A DNA stretch of 64,000 nt from Juglans regia (GCF_001411555.2 NC_049904.1:20101370-20165369), one strand, 5' to 3'; shown: positions 35,061 through 47,279, counted from the stretch's first letter. Program-made: numbers and translations. Notes: a model not told the origin generated them from the letters alone.

Positions 35061-35252
35061 GGCTGTGTTTGGATGTTAAACTGAGTTGACTTGAGATGAT
35101 AAAATATTGTTAGAATATTATTTTTTATTATTATTATTATTTTAGAATTTAAAAAATTTGAATTGTTTATTATATTTTGTGTTGAAATTTGAAAAAATTG
35201 TAATGATGAGTTGAGATATATATCGCGATGAGTTTAGTTTCCAAACGAAGCC
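35061..35252. mobile_element. Tourist-like MITE with TTA target duplication
   Basis: A 192-bp element starting GGCTGTGTTTGGATG and ending CCAAACGAAGCC (imperfect TIRs), flanked by TTA on both sides (35058-35060 and 35253-35255). It is AT-rich and non-coding. A TTA TSD and these ends fit PIF/Harbinger-derived MITEs. Related but less clear DNA occurs at 21505-21752, 20484-20793 and 51208-51417. Confidence 0.75.
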
Positions 35253-35689
35253 TTAGTATTTTCGATGACTTTTTTTTTTTTTTAAATTTCCGTCGATTCA
35301 AATAGCCAGAAATGAGAGATTATTTGCGATACATTCCACCGTAAGGAGAAAAAGTAAGAAAATATTATTTCTGGTGACTTTACCTATATATTATTGTATT
35401 ATGGATGAAATTAGTTATTAACTTACGAAAAAGCGAAAAAATGATGAAAAGTGAAAAACAATTATATAAAACATTTAGCATAAATTTGGTCATATATATA
35501 TTTGGTAGTACCCATAATTTTTTTGACATCAGCATATTTATATTTATTTCTTTGTACTCATTGCCTGGAAACTTTTGGTCAATATAATCATGAAGTATTC
35601 CATTAATTCTCAATGAACATATAATAATTATATACCATGATCTCTTAAACACTTTGTTTAAGACATAAACAAAGTAGACCAGAAGTACT

Positions 35690-38487
35690 GTACAAATGGC
35701 CCTCCAGTAGGAATTTTCCCTCGTAGATTATTGAAAGAGACATTTAGATACTTCAGGTACAAAAGTGCTTCTAAGGACTTGGGAATTCTTCCAGATAAAT
35801 TGTTGCAAAAAAGATATAAGATCTCCTAGCTTAAGAGTGCACCAAAAGACTCTGGAATTGAACTTTCTAGTTGGTTCACTGCTAAAGAGAGATTAGTTTG
35901 TTAGATCTATGAGGCCACTGATTGTTATTGGGATATTCCCTGATAGTTGATTTTTTGATAGATTCAATATCCTTAGGACTTTCATATCTCCAATCTCTAA
36001 TGAAAGAATGCCAGTTCACGAATTGGATGATAGGTCAACCTCCAAGAGATTTGTAAGGCTCCAAAAGCTCAAAGGAATCATGGAAGTTAATTGGTTGAAA
36101 CCTAAGTAGAGATATCCTAGGGAAGTTAGATTGCTTATGCATGTTGGAATATGTCCAAAAAAGCTTATTGTTATCTAGATACAAGCCATACAAGCTCTTT
36201 AGATGAGAAAGATAAGATGGGATATGACCCTCTAGTTTATTAGCTAATTCAAGGGCCAAACCTTGTAACATGCGCAATCTTCCTAATGTAGTTGGAATAG
36301 GTCCTTTCAATTCGTTGTTGGATAGGTCCAAAATAATCAAACTACTTAGATTCCCAAGCTCTGCAAGAATGCTTCCCTTAATATGGCAAGAAGATAGGTA
36401 AAGTCTTTCAAGAGAGAGAGAAAGGTTATCAATGGAATTGGGAAGGAAGCTATGATCATGAAAGGGATTGAATGAAAAAGACATAATTCTAAGATTTTTG
36501 CAATTTGGTAAGTAAATGAAAAGACTCAATTCTTGACTTCCCATGGTCAAATTATTATATCCCAGGTTGAGCCACTCGAGGAGCCTTAAATTATCAAGTG
36601 CTTCTGGAATTATGCCCGACAATGAATTACTACCCAAGTCTAGGAGAGTGAGCTGTGCAGCATTGGATATGGAGTTGGGAATTCTTCCACTCAATTTATT
36701 TTCTGGAAGACCAAGTTGTTTGAGCTTTGGAAGGGAGAGGCCCATATCTGTTGGAAGATGGCCTGAAAATTTGTTATACCCGGCCCATTGAAATAGTTTG
36801 TATTGTTGAGATATTGAAGATCTTGAATGGAATTGGGCCAACAAAACCATTGATTAAGGTGCTAATAAACTCTAGATTCTGGAGGTTACCAATTTCATTT
36901 GGTATTGAACCTGCCAAAATATGAATATATATGTACTTCTATTAGGACAAAAAGAAGGAAAGAAAAGAAGTAGTGGTTTTAATAATTAAACATACACAAG
37001 TTTTGTAGGTGGCATTCTTACTGATTGAGTTACGTACCGCTTACTATTTTGTTATGTGGGCCATGGAGGTGTTATTACTTGTAGTGAATGACCCTCAAAA
37101 AAGTTGAAAACATGTAATGGAAGAAGTGAATCAAACAACATCAATTTAAGCCTTATACCGAGGCCGGTGACCTCAAATTAGTGGAATGATAATTATAATT
37201 TTTCCTGGAATTATATTTTTTTATCCGGAGTCAAATGACAATTTACCCTAAAAAATCCAGAAAAACTACTGCTAGTTTAGTTTTTGAGCATTGGAAACTT
37301 ATAGTCACACCAAATTAAAGAATATTATAGACTATAGGCAATAAGTTTTTCATTGTTAATTGATTTTTTCCAATCCTCCACATTTTTTTGGAATATTAGA
37401 CTCTCTAAAATCTTCAAGTTTCCACATGGTTGACGATGAATTTGTGCCTAATTAATCATATACTATCATAGAGCATATTTAATAAAACAATGGTCGTATA
37501 CACACATATATAATTGACTGAAACAAAACTAATCATACCTTCAAAGTTGTTGTCGTTAAGATATAACTTTGTAAGCATGGTTAATTAAGTTCCCTATTTT
37601 CGGAGATATCCTTCCATTGAAATTATTCAGGGAAAGGGATAGAACTTGTAACTGCTTACACTTGTACAAAGTGGGCGGAAGTTGACCATGAAGCTGATTG
37701 CTACTCAAAGAGATAACTTGCAAGTTAGGAAGATGATCAAAGATGTACATTGGTAGTGTACCAACCAAAATATCAAAGCTTAGATCAATGAATTGCAACG
37801 AAGACATGTTGACCAAGATGGATGGCATCGGACCATTTATATATAAGTTTGTTTCCTCTGAGGCTAATTTCTGCATGCAAGCCAAATATGTTGAATATAG
37901 AGGAAGGTATGGCTCCTGAAAGTTGGTTATATGCAAGAGAAAATTGTTGCAATGAAGTTATGTTCGATAGAGATAGTGGAATAGTACCTCCGAATTTGTT
38001 ACCAGATAGACCCAAAAATTGAAGTTTTGTTAGCAACCCAATCCAAGATGGAATTTCTCCGCTCAATTCATTGAATCCAAAGTTCAAGAATTTCAACCGA
38101 GTAAGATGAGACAACTCATTTGGCAATGAGCCATGAAAACTGTTGTTTCTTATGCTTAGGCTAACAAGGAAACGAAAGGTTCGCAATGTGCGCAGGAATG
38201 GTACCAACAAGGCCCATGTAGGAAAGGTTTAAAGCTTTGACTCGTAGATGTTTAGAACCATAAGTGACACCGACCCAATTGCAAACAGAAGTAGAGGTGG
38301 ACCAATTGTTTGTTAAAACATGATCAGGATCATAAGAAACACGATCTTTCAAGGCCAAAAGAGCAGATTGGTCAGTGGTAACGTTGAGAATTGCAGGATT
38401 AGCAAAGTTAAAGATGCAAGATTGTACCAAAAATAACGTAATTGTAAAGTGGAGGCTGAGAAAACAAGTTGTTTGTAGGTTGGCCAT
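35690..38487 (-). pseudogene. LRR receptor-like kinase-type gene, ectodomain only
   Basis: ATG at 38487. The first 108 residues give a hydrophobic signal peptide (FLSLHFTITLFLV) and the plant LRR N-terminal domain (DQSALLALKDRV, then NWSTSTSVCNWVGVTY). Many 24-residue plant LRRs follow, e.g. LPNLQVISLSSNQLHGQLP, LTLLDLGSNSLSGIIPEAL and SLIILDLSNNELKGPIP. The last are [12 protein letters not shown] and TGGPF, the motif that normally precedes the membrane helix in class XII (EFR/At3g47570-like) receptor kinases. Sequence then runs out near 35690: no transmembrane segment or kinase. Frameshifts near 38190, 37850 and 36070 and several stops disable it. An intron with consensus ends interrupts the LRR array. 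Such receptors sense extracellular signals at the plasma membrane. CACTA C begins 133 bp upstream of the ATG. Confidence 0.9.
36911..37538 (-). other. GT-AG intron within the LRR coding region
   Basis: On the minus strand the 628-bp stretch begins GTATGATTAG and ends TTTTGGCAG. Joining its flanks gives codons for NFEGSIPN, keeping both the reading frame and the LRR consensus across the junction (phase 1, inside a Gly codon). It has no coding signal and was not recognised as a transposon. Confidence 0.75.
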
Positions 38488-38807
38488 GAGTTTGTAAGTG
38501 GATTGAGGTACTCGATTTGTGTTGCAATACTTGTACTCAAACGAAGAACGAGTGAGGTATGTTGTATGTTGGCCCGGTCTGTAAATTCATTTTTTTTAAA
38601 ACAGGAGAGAAAAAAGAGTCACTACAACACAATTTGTCTTTTGTGACAGAGGAAACCGTCACCAAAAATTGCCAAAACGTCGCTAAAGATATTTGGTGAC
38701 GGTTTGAAACCGTCACCTAATGTGCTTCACAGAAAATAATTGGTGACGGTTTACTGATGAGCCGTCGCTAAAAATGTTTTTAGGTTGGAGGTGTTTAATT
38801 TGGTCGA

Positions 38808-39265
38808 ACGTTCAAACGTAGCCTTTTTTGTGACGATTGAGAACTGTCACAGAAAATAACGTTTCGACTTCCAATTGAACTTTTGAACAACAACCCGACC
38901 GATTGGCGTTCGAATGAGAGAAGTTGACGTTCGTTGACTATAGTTCGAACGTATCGTATTTACGTTCGAACGTTTATGCGTCCGAACGTTAATTATAATA
39001 AACGTTCGAATTTCCATTCGAACGTTAACGGACCAATGTTCAAACGTAACAGGTTTAACATTTGGACGTTATTTCTAATGTAAACGAAGGAGCATTCGAA
39101 TGCAAGTTGTACGTTCAGAGGTTTGTTTGAATGTTAATCATTTAATCATTTGAACTTTTTGTTCGTTTGAGGGTCAGTACGTTCGAACGTAGAGGCCTAT
39201 GTTCGAATGTTACTATACAATTTTATGTATTCACGTTCGAACGTTTTTACTTTACATTCGAACAT
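38808..39265 (+). repeat. left subterminal repeats of CACTA copy C
   Basis: More than a dozen variants of the palindrome ACGTTCGAACGT in both orientations, e.g. at about 38804-38818, 38943-38952, 38963-38972, 39000-39010, 39180-39190 and 39233-39245. CACTA transposases typically bind repeated subterminal motifs; binding here is inferred. Confidence 0.75.
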
Positions 39266-39410
39266 ACAGATCAGAAATACTAATTTCATAAAATTTAAAA
39301 ACATACTAATTATATCATATTACATACCATCAATTAACAACTAACAATGTCTTATAAAATTTTAAAATTAGATATTAAAACTAGCCACCACTACTGATAA
39401 AATTTATTTC

Positions 39411-41066
39411 TTCTTTTTTCCTCGCCCACTACAATTCTGTTGCAACAACATAACACGCTCCATTTGCACCATCATCTCCCATTGCGCTTGCTCTTGGACT
39501 TCACTGCGTATTCTTTCCTCCTAGTCTCTCTGTTGGTCCTGTAAACGCATCTCTAAATGAGATTGTCGTTCAAAGAGAGACTCTAATTATTGCTGTCTCG
39601 ACCTCATATACTCATTCTTATGCCATGCAACTTCTAAATTTTTGATAAGATTATTAATTTGTGAAGTCGATGAGATTAAGGGGGATGAACATCTACGCTT
39701 GATAGATCGTCCCAAACCGCTTACCATAGTAGATTGCGGCCTGCGTACTTGCGTGAATATGTCTATGTCACTAGGAGAGGATTCCCCAGAAGTCGACTGC
39801 ATCTCCATCATTTTTTTCTACAATTTGAAAGGTAATGATCGTTAATAAGTAACATATTAAAAGAAATAGAAATAAAAAATAAATTATTCACATGTTACAT
39901 AATTTATTTAACAAAATTAACACTGCTTATATAATTATCTGCAGCAACATGATCTTTCCACTCACTATGCTCATTAATATGAGCAGTAGCATAGACATGA
40001 ATGAGGGAAAAGTTTTTAGGATCATCACGTTTCTAACAAAGCGACATTAGCAATTTTAAAAAGATAATGTTAGTACTTAAATAATAGAATATTAGAAAAA
40101 TAAATGAATTTTTTAATTACTATTTTTTCAACAAGACGGTGGAATGACTTTGAGCCGGCACGATCGTGGACAGTCAGAGCGGATCTATTCTGTGCATTTG
40201 TAGAACTCAAGTGCTACAAAATATATTAAGAATGTTAATTGTAATATGTATACATATAATATATTGAACGGATATGGATGTAAATAATTAAAAGATATAA
40301 ATGTAAAATACCTGATAATTTGGAGATGCGAAAATTCACAACACTTTCTCCAATCATCTAACTTCATCTGCTGGAAAGGAGACTGCGCAACCTCTTCCAA
40401 CGTCTCAAACTTCTTGAAGTGGTCATGACATCGTTCCTTACGACGTCGGAATAGTGTAGCCATCAACTCATTCACGGTTCTCAAATCCTCGCTATGGCCA
40501 AAGTCTAGGTCGAATTCATCCTAACAAGTGAATCAGGTCAAAAATATGATATACTAATCTAGGTGAAAAAAATGTACTCTCAAAGTAAACTCTCCAGCAC
40601 ACGACTTCGAATGTTCTCTTTAATCTCATTTGTAACATGTTGTTATAAGCGCACATAAAATAGAGTATAAGCTCGAACTACTGTGGCAATATAGGAGGAA
40701 AGTGTTGTTGCACTATTATCCACTCCTCAAGTGGAATTATCAGGAATGGTGATCTTGAGTTTTTCGTGCCTTCTATTTTTCTCAAGAGAGATGCCACGTG
40801 TATAGCCACGACCTCGACGTGCAGAATCATCAACTACATGATAATAGATAGTATAATTGCAGTTATATGGTTATTGAGCCAAAAATATTAATTATATAAT
40901 TAATTATAAACGATAATATTTCCTTACTAGTAGGTGTCGACTGGTCGTTGTTCTCTTGCGTGTTAACTTGATCTTCAGGAGCGGATTCCTCGAGTGGGGA
41001 GTCTTCAATGGGTTCAGGATTTGGACTTGGCAGAGGCACATTTCTTCGTTGTAGTTTTGGCGGCAT
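39411..41066 (-). pseudogene. En/Spm Transposase_24 (TNPA/Ptta-like) gene
   Basis: ATG at 41066 starts an acidic, Pro-rich exon (MPPKLQRRNVPLP, 41066 to about 40930) ending at a GTAAGG donor. After an intron with a TAG acceptor near 40832 comes RRGRGYTRGISLEKNRR with IPDNST and YIATVVRAYTLFYVR, then DEFDLDFGHSED, LMATLFRRRKERCHDHFKKF and DDWRKCCEF (40500 to about 40325). The next exon (40215-40130) has AQNRSALTVHDRAGSKSFHR. This N-R...H..GSKSF signature is typical of PF03004. A further exon (40035-39950) reads NFSLIHVYATAHINEHSEW. The C-terminus (39811-39411) is Gln/Glu/Arg-rich, probably coiled coil, ending GRGKKKK. In-frame stops (near 40728 and 40657) show decay. It probably encoded a DNA-binding factor for transposition. 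Confidence 0.75.
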
Positions 41067-41142
41067 TCTTGAAAATAATTAATTATATCAAAGAAAATTA
41101 ATTAGAAGAAATTATGAAATTCAAGTTATTTTATAGTCACCT

Positions 41143-41717
41143 CTAGGGGTGTAAATTTAAACCAGAAAATCGGTCCAAACTGGACCGGTTGGTCCGGTTT
41201 TGAACCGGTCCAGTCCGGAACCGGTTCCTATTTTATGAAAACCGGCTAGATCCGATCCAGTTTCGGTTCCGTAGTTTTCGGGATTGGACCGAACCGGTTG
41301 GAAAAAATATATATCTAAAATTAATTTTATATATTATACAAAATATTTATGTATATAATATATAATTATATATTAAATTTTTATATATAATATATAATTA
41401 TATATAAGATAATGTTGTTCTAATTTATAAAATAAAAGTTTAATCTTAAAGATGAAAATTTAATTGATCATATGATTTAAACATAATATATATATTAAAT
41501 TATTAATAACATTTTATCATAAGAAGTAACACTTTATTATATGTTTTTTACATTTAAGAAAAATGGAAAACTGGATCGAAAACCAGTAAAACCGGAGGTA
41601 CCGGTATAAAGGGTTAATCGGGGCGTAATCAATTTTGAAAAATACAAAACCGGTACATACCGATTCGGTCCTAGATTTTGTCCAAAACCAGACCGGACCG
41701 GACCGATTACACCCCTT
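41143..41717. mobile_element. hAT-like non-autonomous element
   Basis: The ends CTAGGGGTGTAA and TTACACCCCTT are inverted repeats (10 bp AGGGGTGTAA perfect), flanked by GTCACCT (41136-41142 and 41718-41724). Repeated ACCGGTT and GGACCGG phrases lie near both ends and the centre is AT-rich. No transposase. It sits just upstream of the Transposase_24 start codon. Confidence 0.7.
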
Positions 41718-41748
41718 GTCACCTATATGAATAAAATATTTAGTACTT

Positions 41749-42021
41749 TTATTCTTCATCTTCGAATGTATTTTCCATGCTTGTTTCAGAATCTCCATCA
41801 ATAACATCTTCATCATCATCATGCACCTCTTCTTCATCCTCCGTATCCACCTCCTGGCTGGATTCTGGTTCGTTTTCATCTTCTGACTCTTCTTCTTCTT
41901 CTTCCTCCTCACTTACTTGAATTGAATGATCATTTAATACGGAAGGGTCGAGATGGATGGGTGGGACGCGTGAAGACGACATGAGGACTAGTATGAACGA
42001 ACCCATAGTAAGGGAAAGCAA
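41749..42021 (-). CDS. small acidic ORF inside CACTA copy C
   Basis: Ninety codons on the minus strand: a short hydrophobic start, then SRVPPIHLDPSVLNDHSIQV and a long run of Glu/Asp to the C-terminus. It is read in the same direction as the Transposase_24 pseudogene and could be its first exon, separated by the hAT-like insertion, or an unrelated low-complexity frame. Its upstream end borders the gypsy remnant starting near 42055. No family recognised. Confidence 0.35.
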   Translation of the reverse strand: MLSLTMGSFILVLMSSSRVPPIHLDPSVLNDHSIQVSEEEEEEEESEDENEPESSQEVDTEDEEEVHDDDEDVIDGDSETSMENTFEDEE

Positions 42022-42054
42022 ATTCTTAAAACGCTGCGCAAATTCTTAGAGTAC

Positions 42055-42116
42055 TAAGCAAATCCCTAGAACCTTAAGCAAATTTCGAGGACGGAATTAT
42101 TTAAGGTGGGAAGATT
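42055..42116 (+). other. 3' tip of a gypsy internal region with polypurine tract
   Basis: AAATTTCGAGGACGGAATTA followed by TTTAAGGTGGGAAGAT, directly before TGTAACACCCCGC. The minus-strand gypsy at 59254-59310 has the same arrangement (TTTCGAGGAAGAAATT, purine tract, TGTAACACCCCG). This identifies 42117 as the start of a 3' LTR. The rest of the internal region is missing. Confidence 0.7.
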
Positions 42117-45100
42117 GTAACACCCCGCTCCTTCCTTCTTACGTACGCTTCTTCTTTCTAACGTACATTCCTTCTTTCTGATGTAAGCGAATTTTGAAGG
42201 CAGAAATTATATGATCATCTGCCCCTTCTATCTAGCGACTTCGAGCCTCATCATGCGTGCCGAACCCCGATAGCGTGTTTCAAAAGATATGAGGTGACTT
42301 ATAAGGCACGTCCAATGTTTTAAATATACTAGAAATATTTATAAGGAGTATTTCTAGTGTTATTAAACTATGCTTGATTTTGAATACGACAATTATAATA
42401 TTCTTGAAGAGCTCCAAAAATATTATATAAATGATTCCAATAATTTAAAATATTATGGGATTTAAATTATGTTGAAACCTTTAATTAATTTAATAGTTTT
42501 ATTCTCTTAAATATATTAAATAAGACTTCATCATTTATTAATGATGAAGAGCTATTATTTTATAAACTAAAGTTAGTTTAAATAATATTCTACCTTAATT
42601 CCTCTAAGTGTTTTTAATTAAGTTAATGTTTATGCATTTTCAAATCAGTATTTTAATCCCCATCGTTAGATCGTTGTGTAGATTTCCAGACGAAGGGACT
42701 GGGTTAAATACCCAGACCCCCTCCCTTTCTTCCTCACTTTTCCCCCAGCTCTCTCTCTCTCTTCCCTCTCCCCAGCTTATGTCATACACAGTTCACTCTC
42801 CAAGCCGTTCCTCCACTCCTCAGCTTGGCGTCGCCGTGCGTCGGCAGACCTCACTACCGCCACCACCAGCTCCACCTCACTCCGGTGAGTCCTCCCATGC
42901 CGGTCTCCCTCTCTCACGCTCTCTCTTCCTCTCTCTCGGCAATGCACAGCCTGAATGGGCTTGGTGCTCACTACACCTCCGTGTGCTGCCCAACGGCGCC
43001 ACCACCTCCACGGCAGCTTCTCCTCCCACCGCCCATCACCCTCCACCGTGCAACCCTCCCTCTCTTTTAACGGTAAGTAACCGAAATGGGTTTTTAACCC
43101 ATTTCCCCTCCTTGCGCCGCGTGAGCGGCCACCCACGGCCACCAAGCGCCTCCATGTGCTTCCCCATCCCTCCCCCTTCCTCCTCCATGTGACCAGAGGC
43201 CCATAGCCTCCCTCCACTGCAAGGATTTCTTCTCGCCCACCACCGTATGCCGCCACCCACAATGCCCAGCCACCATCATGAGCCTCCTCTAGCCACCACC
43301 GACATATCCCAACTGCCCATAGCCTCGATCTGCCACCCATGCATGCACACTCTCTCTCAATCTCTCACGGGCTTCTCCCCCCTCACACACTACCATTCCT
43401 CCCTCCACCACTGTGGACTGCCGTACCACCACCACCGAGCCTCCACGGCTCCACCAGCAACCTCCCTTAGCCGAACCTTAGGTCCAAACCACCACTTTAT
43501 GTGGTAGGTAGCCATTGCATGTGATGGACAGCCACTGCGCGTGGCCAGATCCGCCGTGTTACGCTCCTTGCTACCATCACAAGACCGCCACGAGCCCTTC
43601 CAAGACCACACCGAGCTATCCAAATGCCCAAACAGTCACTGTACGTGGGTTAGCCGCCACGTACAACCCTTTCAACATCATCAGCTGTGACGATCAACGA
43701 GCAACGCACGAGTTATCCCATCGATGGTATAACCCTCTATCCCTGTTATTTATGTTAGATGTTGATTAGTTGACCAGGGTGAGGACTGTGCTGTTAGTAT
43801 TGTTGAGTTCGTTGTGTTGTATGGAGATGTGATGTGTTGTGTATGTGAAGTGTTGGACATATCTGTGTAGTGCGCTGTGAAGTGTTGGGCGTAGTTGAGA
43901 AGTGTGTTGTGAAGTGTTGTGGACTGTGCTGTGTAGTGTGGTTGTGGAGTATTGGTTGTATTGGTGACGTGGCATGTGGAATGGGAACAGTACACGCTGA
44001 GTGTACTCTGTGTGTGGCGTAGTGTGAGATAAGGAGAGTATATGTAAAATATACCCTTCTGGCGTATTGTGGAATGGGTAGAGTACACGTGAAATGTACT
44101 CCATGTGGTGGTGTGATGCACCATATGGCAGATATGCCATAGTGGTGATGTGGTATAGCGTGTGTGAAGGGAGTACATGTGGAGTATACTCCATGTGGTG
44201 AAATTATGCACCATATAGCTGGTATGCCATAATGGTTATGTGGCGTATTGTGTATGAAGGGAGTACACGTGGAGTGTACTCCATGTGGTGGAATGATGCA
44301 CCATATGGCAGGTATGCCATAGTGGTGATGTCGCGTAGTGTTTGAAGGGAGTACACGTAAAGTGTACTCCATGTAGTGGAATGATGCACCATATGGTGGG
44401 TAAACCATAGTGGTGATGTGTCATAGTGTATGAAGGGAATACACGTGAAGTGTACAACATGTGGTGGAGTGATGCACCATATGACGGGTACGCCATAATG
44501 GTGATGTGGCATAGTGTGTACGAAGGGAGTGCACGCGGAGTGTACTTCATGTAGTGGAGTGATGCATCATACGGTGGGTATGTCATAATGGTAATGTGGT
44601 GTAAAGTGTGTGAAGGGAGTACAAGCAGAGTATACTCCATTTGATGGAGTGAGACACCATATGGCGCATATGCCATAGTGATGATGTGGCGTATGTGAAT
44701 GGAGTATATGTGGAGTGTACTCCACGAGGCAACGACACTCCGTTTGGCGTGTCACAAAAATTAGGATAGCTGTGTGATTGATGGGCGTAGAGTGTGGTAA
44801 ATTGTGTCGGGAACTGTGGAAGTGTCCCGAAGTAGTTATGGCATAGCCTGTAGTCTAAGGTGACAAGTGTCACCGTGATGGACTTATGACTGGAAATATG
44901 TGTGAAGTAGTAGAACAAGTATCAGAGTAGTGCAGCGGAAGCATGACTGGGCAACGTCACGAAGTGACGTGGTTACTGACAGTCGTGCTTGTGATGGGTG
45001 AGAAGTTAGTGTACAAATGGCGTAATGGGAACGTGACAAGATGTCACGATGTGACAGGAGTACGTGAGGGACCGTACTCGTGATGAGTTAGGAGTTGGCG

Positions 45101-47238
45101 TAGAAATGGCATAGTGGGATGTCAGGTGACGTGACAAGGTCATAGTGTAGCTTGGGAATAGTCTCGAGCTATATGATGTGACGTAAGGCGTGGATATGAA
45201 TGGAGTCTTGTCGTGTTAAGTATTGCAATGAACTGTCAAAGGGACGGGTAGCATGAAGAGTCATGCTAGCCGAGTTAAGAAATTGTTGGTATCAAAGTAT
45301 GGTACTTGTTTACACAAGCAGGTGATCAACGTGTTATATGTTGATCTTAGTTGATAAAGGGGTAAGGTACATGTGTAATCTGATTAGACACATGTGCCGG
45401 ACGAATTCACCATATGTAATGGGTAATTTGTCCTGAGTACAGTTACACAGTGCTTAAGCCTCAGAGTTGGCTTAGAGCTATGTGGCTTGTATGGATGAGA
45501 ATGGGGATTTAGTGTGGGCTAAGGTGCATGAAGGTAGTGACAAGTGTATTGTTAGGATTGGAATGCGTGATTCCATATGTCGGAATCATGCGTCGAATGT
45601 GGTTAGTAAGAAGAGTAAGACGAATGTCTTAGTGTCTTAATCCTAAGGTGAATCATGGGTTCATTTTAGTGGATGAGCACTTGGAGTAGAACGTCGAGTT
45701 TGGAAGAGGTAGTGACCGTAAGTGGTCCTCGAAGGTCTTAGCATAGTAAAGGGTATGTAAGAGCACAGGATAGAAGAGAGTATTCCAAGTGAAGTGTAGT
45801 TCTACTTCTAAGTTTAAATTGCTTATGTTCTAGATAGAGAAAGACGTTAAGGTTATACATATGCATGTAGGTTGCCATCTGACATGCACATGAATGGACT
45901 GCATGATATGCTAGTAGCATGGAGTCCAGGTAAGTGTTACGTTCATACTCTTCTAGAGTTTTCTAAAATATAAAGAAACGAAAGCAAAACGCTTTTCCTC
46001 TACGACGCTTTACGAAAAGACACGAAAAGACGTTTTACGAAAGAAAATGCTAAGTGTTCAAAGGTATATGTATGTAAGACTCTCCTTGGCAGCCCTTTTT
46101 TGCGCAACGAAAGTATTAATTGTACACGTGTGAATAGATGACTATACACTGTATCTATTGTATGTATTTTCTAAGAAAATCCATGAACTGATGAAAATGC
46201 ATTAAAGACATGAAAACGGATGCTTTCATGGATCCTACAAACCGATACTTTCATAAGTGCCATGAGGTGATGCTCATGGATGCCGTAAAAGATGACGTTT
46301 AAGGTGATGCTTATGGATGCCATGAAAGACGACGTTTACGCCCATGTATATCTTTAAATGACGTTTTTCATGAATGAACTGTTAAATGAAGGATAGAGCT
46401 GAAATGAACTGAAAGTTTAAGCCCATGCCTTAAACGACGTTTTCCATAAACTGAACTTTTGTATGAAAATACGTAACGGTCACATGAATGAATGGAAAGA
46501 GTACCAATGAATGGGCAAATTGCAACGCCGGGTAAGTAGTACTGGTAGTGCACCCAGTGTTGCCCCCTGATTGAAAAGAGATTCTCAACCCGTGGCCACG
46601 GGTGGAGTCCAGGTCCAAAGGAAGACCGCTAACCCCAACATACGGGGCGTAACAATGTGTACTGACCTATGAAAGTAATAAGAAAAAATGTATGTATGAA
46701 CGCATGAAAGCACGAACGCACCGAATTCTTTAAGAAAGTAAGGCACTGACGGGGGAAACGTATTAAAGAAAGGAAAGCCCCTTTTAAAGATAAAAATCTC
46801 ATCTAGTGATGTTTTCAAATGAACGCACGCATGCATGTATGCATGTAAGTATAGTATGTATGAATGATAAATGCATGAATGAAAATCTATGTTATTATAT
46901 TTTAACTGTATGAAGTAATGCTTACGAGTCATCGACTCATTTTAGTTTTTATACATGTCCCTCCCCCCACAGGAACCGAATAGTCAGGACGGACACGGCC
47001 CATGGGAAAGAGCACGGAAATCTAGGCATGAGTTTTAATTGTACGAGAGATCATTTTTATTGTAAGATTAATATTTTCCGCAATAAACCTCTTTTATTCT
47101 AAAACACATTTTATTTTATAAACGTATAGTCTTGTACCCTGGGTATGCAAGTAAAAAGTTTTAAATCGAACGGTAATTCCCGTTGTCCTTTCTAAAACTA
47201 TTTTATAAAAAGTCTCACCACAAGGACGGTCGTTACAA
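42117..47238 (+). repeat. very long gypsy 3' LTR (about 5.1 kb)
   Basis: Starts TGTAACACCCCGC after a PPT and probably ends GGTCGTTACA at 47238. Order inside: U3, TATA-like GGTTAAATACCC (about 42703), CT/C-rich leader (42710-43740), degenerate GTG-rich DNA, about eight 90-bp tandem repeats (43975-44740), a long non-coding body, and a 3' part (46505-46670) shared with the LTR ending at 32968. The size is unusual, so a composite of two insertions cannot be excluded. It lies between the left and right genes of CACTA C, and what follows at 47239 resumes the Transposase_32-type gene. Confidence 0.55.
43975..44740 (+). repeat. 90-bp tandem repeat array within the LTR
   Basis: Units of about 86-91 bp with GGGAGTACACGTGGAGTGTACTCC (shared core GTGTACTCCATGTGGTGG) and GATGCACCATATGGCAGGTA. 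GCACCAT-type anchors fall at about 44118, 44208, 44298, 44385, 44473, 44563 and 44652. Each unit contains an imperfect palindrome GGAGTACACG...GTGTACTCC. Long antisense frames across it are repeat artefacts. Confidence 0.9.
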
Positions 47239-47279
47239 CTCGTATTGGGGCTTGTACTATTATGGTATAGCTAGAGGTC

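Noticed and set aside
42608..43340. ORFs of 187-194 codons on both strands, rich in Pro/Ser or Gly/Trp/Arg
   Set aside because: They overlie the CT/C-rich LTR leader, are open on both strands because stops are rare in such sequence, and show no domain.
43975..44740. CRISPR-like regular repeats
   Set aside because: Units are contiguous 90-bp satellite-like repeats without unique spacers, in a plant LTR.
43750..44918. Long overlapping minus-strand ORFs (up to 204 codons) rich in His, Tyr and Thr
   Set aside because: They cover the 90-bp tandem array, are open in all three minus frames and repeat the same peptide each unit; this is a repeat artefact.
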